Assembly: GCF_002115745.1 (NCBI RefSeq)
Contig: NZ_JFKB01000004.1
Coordinates: 186,001-250,000 of the forward strand
Reading direction: 5' to 3'
Length of the DNA: 64,000 bases
From: Thalassospira alkalitolerans
GTDB taxonomy: Bacteria > Pseudomonadota > Alphaproteobacteria > Rhodospirillales > Thalassospiraceae
In this document: in pieces, positions 10,800 through 20,337 of the stretch
How the letters are laid out: every line of letters begins with the position of its first letter
How positions within the stretch are numbered: position 1 is the first letter of the stretch
Notes under the pieces: model-generated
Databases searched by the model: none
Seen by the model: the letters and a program-made list of their open reading frames with translations, nothing else
Told to the model about the DNA's origin: nothing
Program-made: the position numbers and the translations under genes

Positions 10800-11819
10800 G
10801 TGGGGCGCGTAAAAGAGGAATACAGATCGCTGGCAGGCCCGGAAAAAGCCGCGATTCTGATGTTGGCACTTGGTGAAGAACACGCCACCAAAATGTTCAG
10901 CATGATGGATGACGAGGAAATCAAAGAGATTTCCCAGACGATGTCGAGCCTTGGTACCATCGGATCCAATGTCGTCGAACGCCTGTTTGTCGAATTTGCA
11001 GATCAGCTATCATCAACTGGTTCGCTCGTTGGCTCGTTCGATACAACCGAACGATTGTTGTCCAAAGTCCTCAACGAGGACCGCGTAAACGGCATCATGG
11101 AAGAGATTCGCGGTCCCGCGGGTCGCACCATGTGGGACAAGCTCAACAACGTGAACGAAGCCGTTCTCGCCAACTATTTGAAAAACGAATACCCGCAAAC
11201 CGTGGGCGTGGTGCTTTCAAAGCTGAAACCCGGGCACTCGGCCGCAGTGCTTTCCCTGTTGCCGGAAAACTTCTCGATGGAGGTTATCATGCGTATGTTG
11301 CGCATGGAGGCTGTGCAGAAAGAAGTACTCGACAACATCGAAAAAACACTTCGTACCGAGTTCATGTCGAACCTTGCGCGCGGGTCACGTGGCGACAACC
11401 ACGAACTTATGGCCGATATCTTCAACAGCCTTGACCGGCAAAGCCAGGATCGGTTCCTTACCGCACTCGAGGAACGCAACCGCGACTCTGCGGAAAAGAT
11501 CAAGGCTCTTATGTTCACCTTCGAAGACCTTGCTCGCCTCGACAACAACGGCGTTCAAACGCTGCTGCGTCAGGTCGAGAAAGACAAGCTTGCATTGGCT
11601 CTCAAGGGATCGACCGACGCGATGCGCGAACTGTTCTTCAAGAACATGTCCGAACGCGCTGGCAAAATGATGCGCGAAGATATGGATGCGTTAGGTCCGG
11701 TGCGCCTGTCCGATGTTGAAGAATCGCAAATGATGATTGTCCAACTGGCCAAGGAACTGGCTGCACAGGGACAGATCGTCATCTCCGAAGGCGGGGGCGA
11801 GGACGAAATGGTGTTTTAA
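10800..11819 (+). CDS. fliG: Flagellar motor switch protein FliG
   Basis: C-ring rotor protein that couples the stator ion flux to flagellar rotation and switching. It has 339 residues, the normal FliG length. The N-terminal domain starts [16 protein letters not shown], the middle domain carries [14 protein letters not shown] (the family EHPQ motif as EYPQ), and the C-terminal torque helix has the charged sequence [20 protein letters not shown]. It starts with GTG, preceded by GGAGAAG. A strong terminator follows at once, so this is a single-gene unit. No other flagellar gene is in the window, which is unusual because fliG normally sits in a large cluster. Confidence 0.93.
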   Translation: MGRVKEEYRSLAGPEKAAILMLALGEEHATKMFSMMDDEEIKEISQTMSSLGTIGSNVVERLFVEFADQLSSTGSLVGSFDTTERLLSKVLNEDRVNGIMEEIRGPAGRTMWDKLNNVNEAVLANYLKNEYPQTVGVVLSKLKPGHSAAVLSLLPENFSMEVIMRMLRMEAVQKEVLDNIEKTLRTEFMSNLARGSRGDNHELMADIFNSLDRQSQDRFLTALEERNRDSAEKIKALMFTFEDLARLDNNGVQTLLRQVEKDKLALALKGSTDAMRELFFKNMSERAGKMMREDMDALGPVRLSDVEESQMMIVQLAKELAAQGQIVISEGGGEDEMVF

Positions 11820-11852
11820 CGATATCACCCCACAAACATCAAAAACCATTAC

Positions 11853-11879
11853 GGGACAGCAACTTGCTGTCCCTTTTTT
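11853..11879 (+). terminator. Rho-independent terminator of fliG
   Basis: GGGACAGCA and TGCTGTCCC form a perfect 9-bp stem with an ACT loop, followed by six T on the plus strand. It lies 33 bp after the fliG stop. Confidence 0.93.
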
Positions 11880-11939
11880 GTTCAGATGTTATATTTGGCG
11901 ACATAGGGACAAGGCCCCTGCCCGACCGTACCACCGGGG

Positions 11940-12608
11940 TTATCCGATGATGACATTCGGAACCGGGTCGGTGATTGATTTGATTTCCCAGCGCAATCGA
12001 TTCTGACCGCCCGTATTCAGGAACTCAGCCGCATTATGACTGCGCACGCCGGCCGTTGTCCGAATTTCGATCTTGCCGGTCATCTGATAGCCAAGCGCGT
12101 TCAGGCGCTCCTCATACTGATCAGGGACAAAACCGCCGCGAATTTCAACGGTATTCGATTCTGCCCGAAAGAACATTTCGAGGATTCGTGAATTGCGGCG
12201 CACAAAAACATAGCTTTTATCGCGGATAATATTGCTGCGTCGCTCATAGACAATATTGAAAATACCATTGCCCTGATAGGTCAGCTGTTTGACACCGGAA
12301 TCGCGTTTGAGATCCGCCAGCACGATTTCAACCCGCTTTTTCTCATCATCCTCATCGATCGAGCCATTCATCAAGCCCTCGGTTATCGTCGGCTGCACCA
12401 AGTGCCCACGATAACTAAGGCGGTAATCGCCGTTCTGATCGACATTAAGATCAATGGTGAATGCATCAGGCAGATAACAGCCAACCAGCATCAGGGGGGC
12501 GATTATCGCCACCAAGAGCCCTCTTTGGGTGAAATGCCGCGCTGCGGCAACCAAAACCCTGACCGTGGCCACAAACGTGCTGAAAGGCGTTTCAGAGGAT
12601 ATCGTCAT
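11940..12608 (-). CDS. Unknown lipoprotein
   Basis: I do not recognise a named family. The product has 222 residues when read from the ATG at 12608; the frame is open 21 codons further, but that part is Cys-rich and unlikely. A long basic N-region leads into a hydrophobic core and a lipobox ending LMLVGC, with the lipid-modified Cys at residue 44, so it is probably anchored in a membrane and faces the periplasm. The mature part begins YLPDAFTIDLNVDQNGDYRL and looks like an all-beta domain with alternating polar and hydrophobic residues. The gene ends head-to-tail against fliG, on the other strand. Nothing in the context points to a function. Confidence 0.7.
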   Translation of the reverse strand: MTISSETPFSTFVATVRVLVAAARHFTQRGLLVAIIAPLMLVGCYLPDAFTIDLNVDQNGDYRLSYRGHLVQPTITEGLMNGSIDEDDEKKRVEIVLADLKRDSGVKQLTYQGNGIFNIVYERRSNIIRDKSYVFVRRNSRILEMFFRAESNTVEIRGGFVPDQYEERLNALGYQMTGKIEIRTTAGVRSHNAAEFLNTGGQNRLRWEIKSITDPVPNVIIG

Positions 12609-12763
12609 TGTTGGCGGTTTCCTGACTGCATTATTTTGCAAAAGATTGCCTGTCGCACAGCAACACGTCAACCGCCGGGATTAATCACCGCCCCGCTGGT
12701 GATACGAGGCCAGCCCAAAAACAAATGCTGGATTCGCAAAACAAACAATATGCCCCAAAACGC

Positions 12764-12785
12764 AAAAAGCCGGCCAAAGGCCGAC
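12764..12785 (-). terminator. Terminator downstream of tRNA-Val
   Basis: On the minus strand GTCGGCC, TTT loop, GGCCGGC is followed by TTTTTGCG. It lies 12 bases past the CCA end of tRNA-Val, so it ends that transcript. Confidence 0.85.
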
Positions 12786-12796
12786 TTTTGCAAGAA

Positions 12797-12873
12797 TGGT
12801 GGGTGATGAGAGATTCGAACTCCCGACCCTCTCGGTGTAAACGAGATGCTCTAACCAGCTGAGCTAATCACCC
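12797..12873 (-). tRNA. tRNA-Val (TAC)
   Basis: Complete 77-nt minus-strand tRNA with encoded CCA. The acceptor stem GGGTGAT pairs with ATCACCC, and the D-arm has TAGCTCAGCTGGTTAGAGC. The anticodon stem is TCTCG/CGAGA with loop TTTACAC, giving anticodon TAC. The T-arm has GGGAGTTCGAATCTC. Confidence 0.97.
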
Positions 12874-12925
12874 TTAATTTGTTGCCCCGTTTTGCGGAAG
12901 CGGGCGGAACATAACATGCTATTTT

Positions 12926-12960
12926 GAAAAAGCAATGCCGGTGACGCTTGTCACCGGCAT
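12926..12960 (-). terminator. Terminator of the HU gene
   Basis: ATGCCGGTGAC and GTCACCGGCAT make a perfect 11-bp stem with a 4-base loop, 24 bases past the hupB stop. On the minus strand it is followed by TTGCTTTTT; on the plus strand by eight T, so it may also stop traffic from the opposite side. Confidence 0.88.
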
Positions 12961-12983
12961 TTTTTTTCAGAACATCGTCAAGC

Positions 12984-13256
12984 TTAGTTGACTGCGTCCT
13001 TAAGACCCTTGCCAGCCTTGAATTTAGGCTGTTTCGATGCCGGAATATCGATTTCTTCACCGGTGCGCGGGTTGCGACCTTTTGAAGCCGCGCGAGCAGC
13101 GACAGCGAAGGTACCGAAACCGACGAGACGAACTTCGTCACCGCCTTTGAGTGATTCGGTAATGGAATCGAAAACAGCGTCAACGGCTTTACCAGCGTCG
13201 GCTTTGGACAGATCAGCTTTAGCAGCTACACTTCCAATAAGATCGTTTTTATTCAC
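12984..13256 (-). CDS. hupB: DNA-binding protein HU
   Basis: Small histone-like protein that bends and compacts DNA, 90 residues. Key HU features are [20 protein letters not shown] at the N-terminus, the [14 protein letters not shown] core and the DNA-intercalating arm [19 protein letters not shown] start it at the GTG at 13256, 7 bases after GGGGG. An in-frame ATG at 13322 would add 22 residues that are foreign to the family. It lies just downstream of lon, a very common order in proteobacteria. Confidence 0.96.
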   Translation of the reverse strand: MNKNDLIGSVAAKADLSKADAGKAVDAVFDSITESLKGGDEVRLVGFGTFAVAARAASKGRNPRTGEEIDIPASKQPKFKAGKGLKDAVN

Positions 13257-13464
13257 TTCCTGGCCCCCTTGTTGGACGTTCGGAGTTATAAGGAAATTTG
13301 GTTTGCCCCAAACCTGTTGCATGGGCAGTGTAAGCAGGTCGCAAACATCACGTCAATGCGAGAGACGCAGTTTTCTGCGGTTTTGAGCGTTTTTTTGATT
13401 TTTTTCGGCTTTACAGCCACACCAGTCTGCACCTGTGTCGATTCTTGGTCAAAGTTATCCACAG

Positions 13465-13493
13465 AAAAGGGGAGATGACATAGCCATCTCCCC
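13465..13493 (-). terminator. Terminator of lon
   Basis: GGGGAGATG and CATCTCCCC form a 9-bp stem with a 7-base loop, followed on the minus strand by TTTTC. It lies about 26 bases after the lon stop, so lon and hupB are probably separate transcripts. Confidence 0.85.
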
Positions 13494-13519
13494 CGGAATT
13501 TGAACGTTTTTAACGTCAA

Positions 13520-15931
13520 TCAGTGCGTAGTCACACCACCGATTTCCGATTCTTCGCCGTCTTTGGATTTAACAGCAACATCGTCCACCTCTTCTTCCCA
13601 CTCAATCGGGACCAAAGGATTGACCAATGCATGACGAAGAACCTCGTCAACATGGGAAACAGGAATGATTTTCATGCCACGTTTAACGTTGTCCGGAATC
13701 TCTTCCAGATCTTTTTCATTTTCCTGCGGGATCAGGACGATTTTCACACCGCCGCGCAAAGCCGCCAGAAGTTTTTCTTTCAAACCGCCAATCGCAAGCA
13801 CACGGCCACGCAGGGTTACTTCCCCTGTCATCGCGACGTCCTTGCGCACCGGGTTTCCGGTCAGAACCGAAACAACCGACGTCACCATACCAACACCAGC
13901 CGACGGACCATCTTTCGGGATCGCGCCTTCGGGAACGTGAACGTGAATGTCGCGTTTCTGGAACAGGGTCGGCTTAATCCCGAACTGAGTCGCACGCGAA
14001 CGCACAAACGAGGTCGCCGCCTGGATCGATTCTGTCATGACTTCACCGAGTTTACCGGTGGTTTTCATGTTGCCCTTGCCCGGTACAGTGACCGATTCAA
14101 TCTGCAACAAATCGCCGCCAAATTCGGTATAAGCCAGACCGGTAACAACACCGACCTGATCTTCGCCTTCGGTTTCGCCGTAACGGAATTTGCGAATACC
14201 GGCATATTTTCCAAGAGTGCGCGGTGTCACACGCACCGAGGTGATGCTTTCAAGCATGATCCGCTTGGTCGCCTTGCGGGTAAGCCTTGCAAGTTCACGT
14301 TCCAAGCTACGCACACCGGCTTCGCGGGTGTAATAACGAATCAAATCGCGAACAGCGTCGTCGGAAATGCTCCACTCGTCTTTTCTCAGGCCGCTATCCT
14401 TGACCTGTTTCGGGATCAGATGGCGCTTGGCAATTTCGACCTTTTCATCCTCGGTGTAACCCGAGATACGAATGATTTCCATACGGTCAAGCAACGGCTG
14501 CTGCATACGCAGGCTGTTGGCCGTGGTCACAAACATCACATCCGAAAGATCATAATCGACCTCCAGATAGTGATCGTTAAAGGTCGAATTCTGTTCCGGA
14601 TCGAGAACTTCCAACAAGGCAGAAGCCGGATCGCCGCGGAAATCCGAACCCATTTTTTCAATCTCATCGAGAAGGAACAGCGGGTTAGAATATTTCGCCT
14701 TTTTCATGCCCTGAACAATCTTGCCCGGCATGGAACCGATATAAGTCCGGCGATGACCACGAATTTCGGATTCGTCCCGAACCCCGCCAAGCGACATGCG
14801 CACAAACGCGCGCCCGGTCGCATTGGCCATCGATTTACCCAGCGATGTTTTACCAACGCCCGGAGGACCGACAAGGCAAAGGATAGGGCCTTTGACTTTT
14901 TTAACGCGCGCCTGAACGGCTAAATATTCAAGAATGTGTTCTTTGACCTTCTCAAGACCGTAATGCTCTTTGTCGAGAACCTTTTTGGCCTTTTTCAAAT
15001 CAAGCGAAACACGCGACCGCTTGTTCCACGGAAGAGACACCATCCAGTCAAGATAGTTACGCACCACGGTGGCCTCGGCCGACATCGGGCTCATATTGCG
15101 CAATTTCTTGAGTTCGGCCTGGGCTTTTTCCTTGGCCTCTTTGGGCATTTTGGCCTTGTTTAGCTTCTCTTCGATTTCAGAAGCTTCATCCTTGCCATCT
15201 TCGCCCTCGCCGAGTTCCTTCTGAATGGCTTTAAGCTGTTCATTCAGATAATACTCGCGCTGGGTTTTCTCCATCTGCCGCTTGACGCGATTGCGGATCT
15301 TCTTTTCGACCTGCAAGACACCGATTTCCGATTCCATGAAACCGAAAATGCGTTCCAGACGATCACCAACAAGGGCGGTTTCCAAAAGTTCCTGTTTTTC
15401 GGAAATCTTAAGCGACAGGTGGGATGCCACCGTATCGGCAAGCTTTGCCGGTTCTTCGATCTGATTGACCGAAACCAGAACTTCTGGCGGAATTTTCTTA
15501 TTCAGCTTGATGTACTGTTCAAACTGGCCAACGACAGAACGTGCAAGAGCTTCCATCTCGCTATCGTCCTCGTCCGCTTCGTCACGAATAGTGGCATAAG
15601 CCTGGAAAAAATCAGGATTATCGACAAATCCGGAAATCTCGGCACGTTTGCCACCTTCGACAAGCACCTTGACCGTCCCGTCCGGCAGCTTAAGCAGCTG
15701 CAAAACGGTTGCGACGGTACCAACTTCGTACAGATCACCAACAGACGGATCATCAAGACCCGCATCCTTTTGGGTAACAAGCATGATCTGCTTGTCTTCG
15801 CGCATAACATCTTCAAGTGCCCGCACAGATTTTTCACGTCCGACAAACAGCGGAACGATCATGTGCGGAAACACCACGATGTCGCGCAACGGCAGAACCG
15901 GATATATTTCGCCACGCGCCAAATCAACCAT
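13520..15931 (-). CDS. lon: ATP-dependent protease La (Lon)
   Basis: Cytosolic AAA+ serine protease that removes misfolded and regulatory proteins, 803 residues. Domains in order: LAN substrate-binding domain (PVLPLRDIVVFPHMIVPLF, from residue 13), a coiled-coil linker, the AAA+ module (Walker A GPPGVGKTSLGKS near 356, Walker B PLFLLDEIEKMGSD near 420), and the Ser-Lys protease domain with catalytic Ser in PKDGPSAGVGM and Lys in GGLKEKLLAALRGG. The acidic C-terminus (EEEVDDVAVKSKDGEES) is unremarkable. The clpX-lon-hupB order is the usual proteobacterial one. Confidence 0.98.
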   Translation of the reverse strand: MVDLARGEIYPVLPLRDIVVFPHMIVPLFVGREKSVRALEDVMREDKQIMLVTQKDAGLDDPSVGDLYEVGTVATVLQLLKLPDGTVKVLVEGGKRAEISGFVDNPDFFQAYATIRDEADEDDSEMEALARSVVGQFEQYIKLNKKIPPEVLVSVNQIEEPAKLADTVASHLSLKISEKQELLETALVGDRLERIFGFMESEIGVLQVEKKIRNRVKRQMEKTQREYYLNEQLKAIQKELGEGEDGKDEASEIEEKLNKAKMPKEAKEKAQAELKKLRNMSPMSAEATVVRNYLDWMVSLPWNKRSRVSLDLKKAKKVLDKEHYGLEKVKEHILEYLAVQARVKKVKGPILCLVGPPGVGKTSLGKSMANATGRAFVRMSLGGVRDESEIRGHRRTYIGSMPGKIVQGMKKAKYSNPLFLLDEIEKMGSDFRGDPASALLEVLDPEQNSTFNDHYLEVDYDLSDVMFVTTANSLRMQQPLLDRMEIIRISGYTEDEKVEIAKRHLIPKQVKDSGLRKDEWSISDDAVRDLIRYYTREAGVRSLERELARLTRKATKRIMLESITSVRVTPRTLGKYAGIRKFRYGETEGEDQVGVVTGLAYTEFGGDLLQIESVTVPGKGNMKTTGKLGEVMTESIQAATSFVRSRATQFGIKPTLFQKRDIHVHVPEGAIPKDGPSAGVGMVTSVVSVLTGNPVRKDVAMTGEVTLRGRVLAIGGLKEKLLAALRGGVKIVLIPQENEKDLEEIPDNVKRGMKIIPVSHVDEVLRHALVNPLVPIEWEEEVDDVAVKSKDGEESEIGGVTTH

Positions 15932-15956
15932 TATGTTCTATTCCCTAATCTGAGCC

Positions 15957-15997
15957 AAAACGTTGCTGGGGTCCTGCAATAGGCCCCACCAGCAACG
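15957..15997 (-). terminator. Probable terminator between clpX and lon
   Basis: CGTTGCTGG and CCAGCAACG pair over a 19-base loop that can pair further inside, followed on the minus strand by TTTTGG. The U-tract is short, so read-through into lon is possible. Confidence 0.55.
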
Positions 15998-16024
15998 CGA
16001 ACATTCAAAAGATAATCTGAAATG

Positions 16025-16053
16025 CCCGCACCGCAATAGGATGCCGGTGCGGG
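16025..16053 (-). terminator. Hairpin just after clpX
   Basis: CCCGCACCG and CGGTGCGGG form a 9-bp stem 9 bases after the clpX stop. No U-tract follows directly, so it may protect the 3' end or work with the hairpin at 15961-15997. Confidence 0.45.
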
Positions 16054-16061
16054 ATCAGAAA

Positions 16062-17327
16062 TCAGGCACTGTGTTCGACACCTTCACGTCGTTCAGCATG
16101 GATCAGCAATGGCTTTGCCTTTCCTTCAACGACGTCACGGTTGATCACAATTTCCTCGACACTATCCATGGTCGGCAGTTCGAACATGGTATCGAGCAAA
16201 ATGCCTTCCATGATCGACCGCAGGCCACGCGCCCCGGTCTTGCGATCGATTGCTTTTTCGGCAATCGCCTTAAGTGCCTCGGGCTGGAAGCTCAGTTTCA
16301 CGTCTTCCATATCGAACAGACGTTGATACTGCTTGATCAGTGCGTTTTTCGGTTCAGTCAGGATTTTGACCAGCGCATCATCATCAAGGTCTTCAAGCGT
16401 GGCCAGAACCGGCAAACGACCAATGAATTCAGGAATAAGACCGAATTTCAAAAGATCTTCCGGTTCGACTTCGCGCAGGACATCGCCCGTACGACGTTCT
16501 TCCGGGCCTCTGACATCGGCACCAAAACCAATTGCACTGCCTTTGCCACGTTGCGAAATCACCTTATCCAGACCAGCGAACGCGCCGCCGACGATGAACA
16601 GGATATTGGTCGTATCAACCTGCAGGAATTCCTGCTGCGGATGTTTACGCCCGCCCTGCGGTGGAACCGAAGCAACCGTGCCTTCCATGATCTTCAGAAG
16701 AGCCTGCTGCACACCCTCGCCCGATACATCGCGCGTGATCGACGGATTGTCAGACTTGCGCGAAATCTTGTCGACTTCGTCGATATAGACGATGCCGCGC
16801 TGCGCACGTTCAACATTGTAATCCGCTGACTGAAGCAGCTTCAGAATGATATTCTCGACATCCTCACCGACATAACCCGCTTCGGTAAGGGTCGTTGCAT
16901 CTGCCATAGTGAACGGCACATCAAGGATGCGTGCCAAGGTCTGTGCCAGAAGCGTTTTACCGCAACCGGTCGGACCAACCAGCATGATGTTCGACTTTGC
17001 CAGTTCAATATCTTCGTTCTTGCTGGCGTGATTCAGACGTTTGTAATGGTTGTGAACCGCGACAGAGAGAACTTTCTTCGCATGGCCTTGACCGATGACA
17101 TAATCATCAAGAACCTTGCAAATCTCTTGCGGAGAAGGCACCCCGTCTGCCGATTTGACGAGATGGGTTTTGTGCTCTTCGCGGATGATGTCCATGCAAA
17201 GCTCTACGCATTCATCACAGATGAATACGGTTGGACCGGCGATGAGCTTGCGAACCTCGTGCTGGCTCTTTCCACAGAAAGAACAATACAGAGTGTTCTT
17301 GGAGTCCCCGCTATTCGATTTGCTCAT
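16062..17327 (-). CDS. clpX: ATP-dependent Clp protease ATP-binding subunit ClpX
   Basis: AAA+ unfoldase that feeds substrates to ClpP, 421 residues. The N-terminal C4 zinc-binding domain is visible ([14 protein letters not shown], then [11 protein letters not shown]). Walker A is [16 protein letters not shown] near residue 118 and Walker B is [11 protein letters not shown] near 180. An [20 protein letters not shown] stretch and the C-terminal sensor-2 region [20 protein letters not shown] complete the family pattern. It is separated from clpP by about 300 bases that include a strong terminator, so it has its own promoter. Confidence 0.98.
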   Translation of the reverse strand: MSKSNSGDSKNTLYCSFCGKSQHEVRKLIAGPTVFICDECVELCMDIIREEHKTHLVKSADGVPSPQEICKVLDDYVIGQGHAKKVLSVAVHNHYKRLNHASKNEDIELAKSNIMLVGPTGCGKTLLAQTLARILDVPFTMADATTLTEAGYVGEDVENIILKLLQSADYNVERAQRGIVYIDEVDKISRKSDNPSITRDVSGEGVQQALLKIMEGTVASVPPQGGRKHPQQEFLQVDTTNILFIVGGAFAGLDKVISQRGKGSAIGFGADVRGPEERRTGDVLREVEPEDLLKFGLIPEFIGRLPVLATLEDLDDDALVKILTEPKNALIKQYQRLFDMEDVKLSFQPEALKAIAEKAIDRKTGARGLRSIMEGILLDTMFELPTMDSVEEIVINRDVVEGKAKPLLIHAERREGVEHSA

Positions 17328-17575
17328 ACAAACCCCAATTACGTTTGACGTTATCTTTTATCGCTATGTTAGCCGGTAAACGATACCGATCTCAACGTTT
17401 AATCTGCACTTATCGGCCATATGGCCACATGTTTGATATGGGATCTCACCCAAGGATGCGAAACCCCCATTCAATATCACCTGAACGTTATGGGTTTGCG
17501 CATGTTCCAAACATTGTCACAGAACCTACTTAGTACCTTGTGTCTATGACTTAAACCGGAAGCGGTGCAAGACAT
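17328..17575 (-). other. Upstream region of clpX
   Basis: No gene is supported here. It must hold the clpX promoter, as a terminator closes clpP just before it. The AT-rich part close to 17340-17400 is the likely place, but I see no unambiguous promoter or heat-shock box. Confidence 0.35.
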
Positions 17576-17607
17576 AAAAAAACGCCCCGGCCAAACACCG
17601 GGGCGTT
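17576..17607 (-). terminator. Terminator of clpP
   Basis: AACGCCCCGG and CCGGGGCGTT form a 10-bp stem with a 7-base loop, followed on the minus strand by a T run (TTTTTTTATG including the stem end). It starts 23 bases after the clpP stop. Confidence 0.93.
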
Positions 17608-17630
17608 TTCACAGGATCGTTATGAAACGA

Positions 17631-18260
17631 TCAATCTTTTTTCGCGTCCGTTTCTTGTTTCGGACGCGAGGTAACCACCTCGTCGATCAAGCCAAATTCC
17701 TTGGCCTGATCCGGGGTCAGGAAGTTATCACGCTCCATCGCGTCTTCAATGGTCTTAAGATCACGGCCGGTATGTTCGACATAAATCTCATTAAGACGCT
17801 GACGCAGTGCCAGAATTTCGCGAGCATGGATTTCGATATCCGATGCCTGCCCCTGGAACCCGCCGGATGGTTGGTGGATCATAACACGCGCATTAGGCAG
17901 GCTATAACGCTTGCCCTTTGCACCCGCCATCAGCAACAGCGAGCCCATAGAGGCCGCCTGCCCCATGCACACCGTTGATACATCACAACGGATGTATTGC
18001 ATGGTGTCATAGATCGCCAATCCCGACGTCACCACCCCACCCGGGGAGTTGATATAGATCGAAATATCCTTATCCGGATTTTCCGATTCGAGATGCAGCA
18101 ACTGCGCGCAGATCAGTGACGACATGCCGTCATGAACCTGGCCGTTGATGAAGACAATCCGCTCCTTAAGAAGTCGGGAAAAGATGTCATAAGCCCGTTC
18201 ACCACGGCTGGTTTGTTCAACCACCATCGGCACGAGCGTGTTCATCTGTGCTTCAATCAT
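17631..18260 (-). CDS. clpP: ATP-dependent Clp protease proteolytic subunit
   Basis: Self-compartmentalised serine protease working with ClpX, 209 residues. The catalytic triad is visible: Ser in [16 protein letters not shown], His in [10 protein letters not shown] and Asp in [20 protein letters not shown]. The ATG at 18260 has AAGGAG ten bases upstream; a TTG three codons earlier sits right against that site and is less likely. The gene starts 46 bases after tig ends and no terminator lies between, so tig and clpP may be co-transcribed. Confidence 0.97.
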   Translation of the reverse strand: MIEAQMNTLVPMVVEQTSRGERAYDIFSRLLKERIVFINGQVHDGMSSLICAQLLHLESENPDKDISIYINSPGGVVTSGLAIYDTMQYIRCDVSTVCMGQAASMGSLLLMAGAKGKRYSLPNARVMIHQPSGGFQGQASDIEIHAREILALRQRLNEIYVEHTGRDLKTIEDAMERDNFLTPDQAKEFGLIDEVVTSRPKQETDAKKD

Positions 18261-18306
18261 CGACTGCAATCTCCTTGCTGCATCCTAAACCGGTATGTCG
18301 GACGGA

Positions 18307-19761
18307 TTACTTTTCTTCCGATTTGTCGGCTTTTTTCTTGGCGGCCGGCTTTTTCGCAGCAGCTTTCTTGGCCGGAGCCTCTTTGTCTGCAGCTTTTTTC
18401 GCCGGTGCCTTCTTGGCAGCCGATTTCTTCGGAGCTTCGTCTTCCTCTTCAGGCTTCAGAAGGTCTTCAACCGAAACGGTCTTTTCTTCCACCTTGGCGA
18501 GTTCGACGATGTAATCAACGACCTTGTCTTCATATACAGGGCCTTGAAGCCCCTGCAAGGCCTGCGGGTTATTTTTATAGAATTCAATAACCTGCTGTTC
18601 CTGACCCGGATATTTCTGGGCTTCGGCAACAAGGACTTTATTCACATCTTCCTGGGTAACCTGGATGTCGTTCTTGCGACCGACTTCCGCCAGCAACAGG
18701 CCCAGAAGAACGCGGCGTTCTGCGATTTCGCGGAATTCAGCGGTCAATTCTTCTTCAGACTTGCCTTTGGTTTCGTCATCTTCCTGACCGGCTTCACGTG
18801 CCTGTTTGATCTGGCCGATAATACCTTCCAGTTCGTTGTCGACCAAGCTGGTCGGCAGTTCGAAGCTGTGGTTTTCAGCCAAAGCATCAAGAAGCTGACG
18901 TTTCATTTTCTGACGGGCAACCGATTCGTACTCACGGCCGTAATCCTTGCGGATTGCGTCTTTAAGCGAATCAAAGCTTTCCTGGCCGAGTTTCTTGGCG
19001 AGTTCATCGTCAAGAGCAGCGGGTTTCTTTTCCTTGATTTCCTTAACGGTAACGTCGAACTCGGCATCTTTACCTGCCAGCTCTGCGGAACCGTATTCTT
19101 CAGGGAATTTAACCTTAACAACCAGTTCGTCACCGGCGTTAACACCAGTCAACTGGTCTTCGAAACCTTCGATGAAGGAATTCGAACCAAGTTCGAGTTC
19201 GTAATCTTCGGCTTTGCCGCCCTCGAATGCTTCGCCGCCAATTTTACCAAGGAAATCGATGACAACAACGTCATCTTTTTTCGACTTGCGCTTGCGTGCA
19301 AGCGGCTCGGTCGTGCCCTGTGCTTTTGCGATACGATCAAGCGTTTCGTTGACTTTTTCGTCATCAAGCTCAACAACTTCGCGGGTCAGCGTCAGCTTTT
19401 TGAAGTCCATTGGTTCGATGGCCGGAATGATTTCGATTACGATTTCGAATTCAAGATCCTTGCCTTCTTCAAACGAAGTAACTTCGATTTTCGGCTGAAC
19501 AGCCGGGCGCAGGTCATTGTCGTTAAGAACTTTACCGGTGTTTTCGTTCACAGCGGTTTCAAGAACTTCGCCCATGACAGTCTGGCCATAGCGCTGGCGC
19601 AGCAGTTTCGCCGGAATTTTGCCCGGACGGAAACCCGGGAGGCGAACCTGGTCTTTGATCTCGTCGAGCTTGGCGACGACTTTTTCTTCAATCTGAGCGG
19701 CGGGCACAACGACTTTAAACTCGCGCGCCAGGCCTTCATTTTTGGTTTCAGTAACCTGCAT
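18307..19761 (-). CDS. tig: Trigger factor with a Lys/Ala-rich C-terminal tail
   Basis: Ribosome-bound chaperone and prolyl isomerase, 484 residues. The ribosome-binding domain holds the signature GFRPGKIPAKLLRQRYG (about residues 44-60). The FKBP-type isomerase domain (VVVIDFLGKIGGEAFEGG, EYGSAELAGKDAEFDVTVKE) and the helical C-domain follow. The protein is longer than the usual 430-450 residues because of a final 41-residue tail that begins PKKSAAKKAPAKKAADKEAP and has 16 Lys and 14 Ala, like a histone H1 tail. It precedes clpP and clpX in the conserved order. Confidence 0.97.
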   Translation of the reverse strand: MQVTETKNEGLAREFKVVVPAAQIEEKVVAKLDEIKDQVRLPGFRPGKIPAKLLRQRYGQTVMGEVLETAVNENTGKVLNDNDLRPAVQPKIEVTSFEEGKDLEFEIVIEIIPAIEPMDFKKLTLTREVVELDDEKVNETLDRIAKAQGTTEPLARKRKSKKDDVVVIDFLGKIGGEAFEGGKAEDYELELGSNSFIEGFEDQLTGVNAGDELVVKVKFPEEYGSAELAGKDAEFDVTVKEIKEKKPAALDDELAKKLGQESFDSLKDAIRKDYGREYESVARQKMKRQLLDALAENHSFELPTSLVDNELEGIIGQIKQAREAGQEDDETKGKSEEELTAEFREIAERRVLLGLLLAEVGRKNDIQVTQEDVNKVLVAEAQKYPGQEQQVIEFYKNNPQALQGLQGPVYEDKVVDYIVELAKVEEKTVSVEDLLKPEEEDEAPKKSAAKKAPAKKAADKEAPAKKAAAKKPAAKKKADKSEEK

Positions 19762-19875
19762 AGATAACTCTTTTGCTTGGTTCGAATAATGTCCGTTACG
19801 CGACGCAGTCCGGACGTCAGAAAGTCAATATGACTAAACGAATATGCATCATGGTCTTAATTTATGGTCCGCTTA

Positions 19876-19960
19876 TGGTACGGGCGAAGGGACTCGAACC
19901 CCCACGAATTGCTTCACCAGGACCTAAACCTGGCGCGTCTACCAATTCCGCCACGCCCGC
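19876..19960 (-). tRNA. tRNA-Leu (TAG)
   Basis: Class II tRNA of 85 nt on the minus strand with CCA encoded. The acceptor GCGGGCG pairs with CGCCCGT, the D-arm has TGGCGGAATTGGTAGACGC, the anticodon stem is CCAGG/CCTGG with loop TTTAGGT (anticodon TAG), a long variable arm follows, and the T-arm has GGGTTCGAGTCCC. Confidence 0.97.
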
Positions 19961-20337
19961 ACATAAGCATACCAAAACACACCGACAGTACCGGTGTGGG
20001 TGCGCCTTAATACAAACTTCGCTTGCCTCATGCAAGCATCGCCTTTTAGCCAAATGCATTCCGTCTGACATTTATATCCAAACCGGCTGAATTTCTTTAT
20101 TCTTCAATATTGCCTGCAGGTGCGAAAAATGTCGCCCCAGGGTCCAAACAACCGTCCTGGCCGCCCTGATTTGTACAGATGCACAGACCAAAGTCGTCGA
20201 AAGATATTTATCTTTCAATATTTTGTGACAAAAGACCCCGTCCAAATCACGAGAATCCAAAGGGCAACAATTATGGTCACTTGAATGACTTGCCCCGAAT
20301 GACGGGACCGCAATCCATTTGCGTTCGATCTGTTAAA
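19961..20337. other. Intergenic region between nnr and tRNA-Leu
   Basis: About 380 bases without a supported gene. It contains a short CACACCG/CGGTGTG inverted repeat around 19977-19997, close to the start of tRNA-Leu. I see no open frame with a ribosome binding site and no strong terminator for nnr. Confidence 0.35.

Noticed and set aside
13523-14923. Long open frame antisense to lon (466 codons)
   Set aside because: Codon-usage shadow of a conserved gene on the other strand; no start context and no family-like sequence.
18295-19767. Long open frame antisense to trigger factor (490 codons)
   Set aside because: It is the mirror frame of tig. The Phe-rich product comes from Glu and Lys codons read backwards and has no ribosome binding site.
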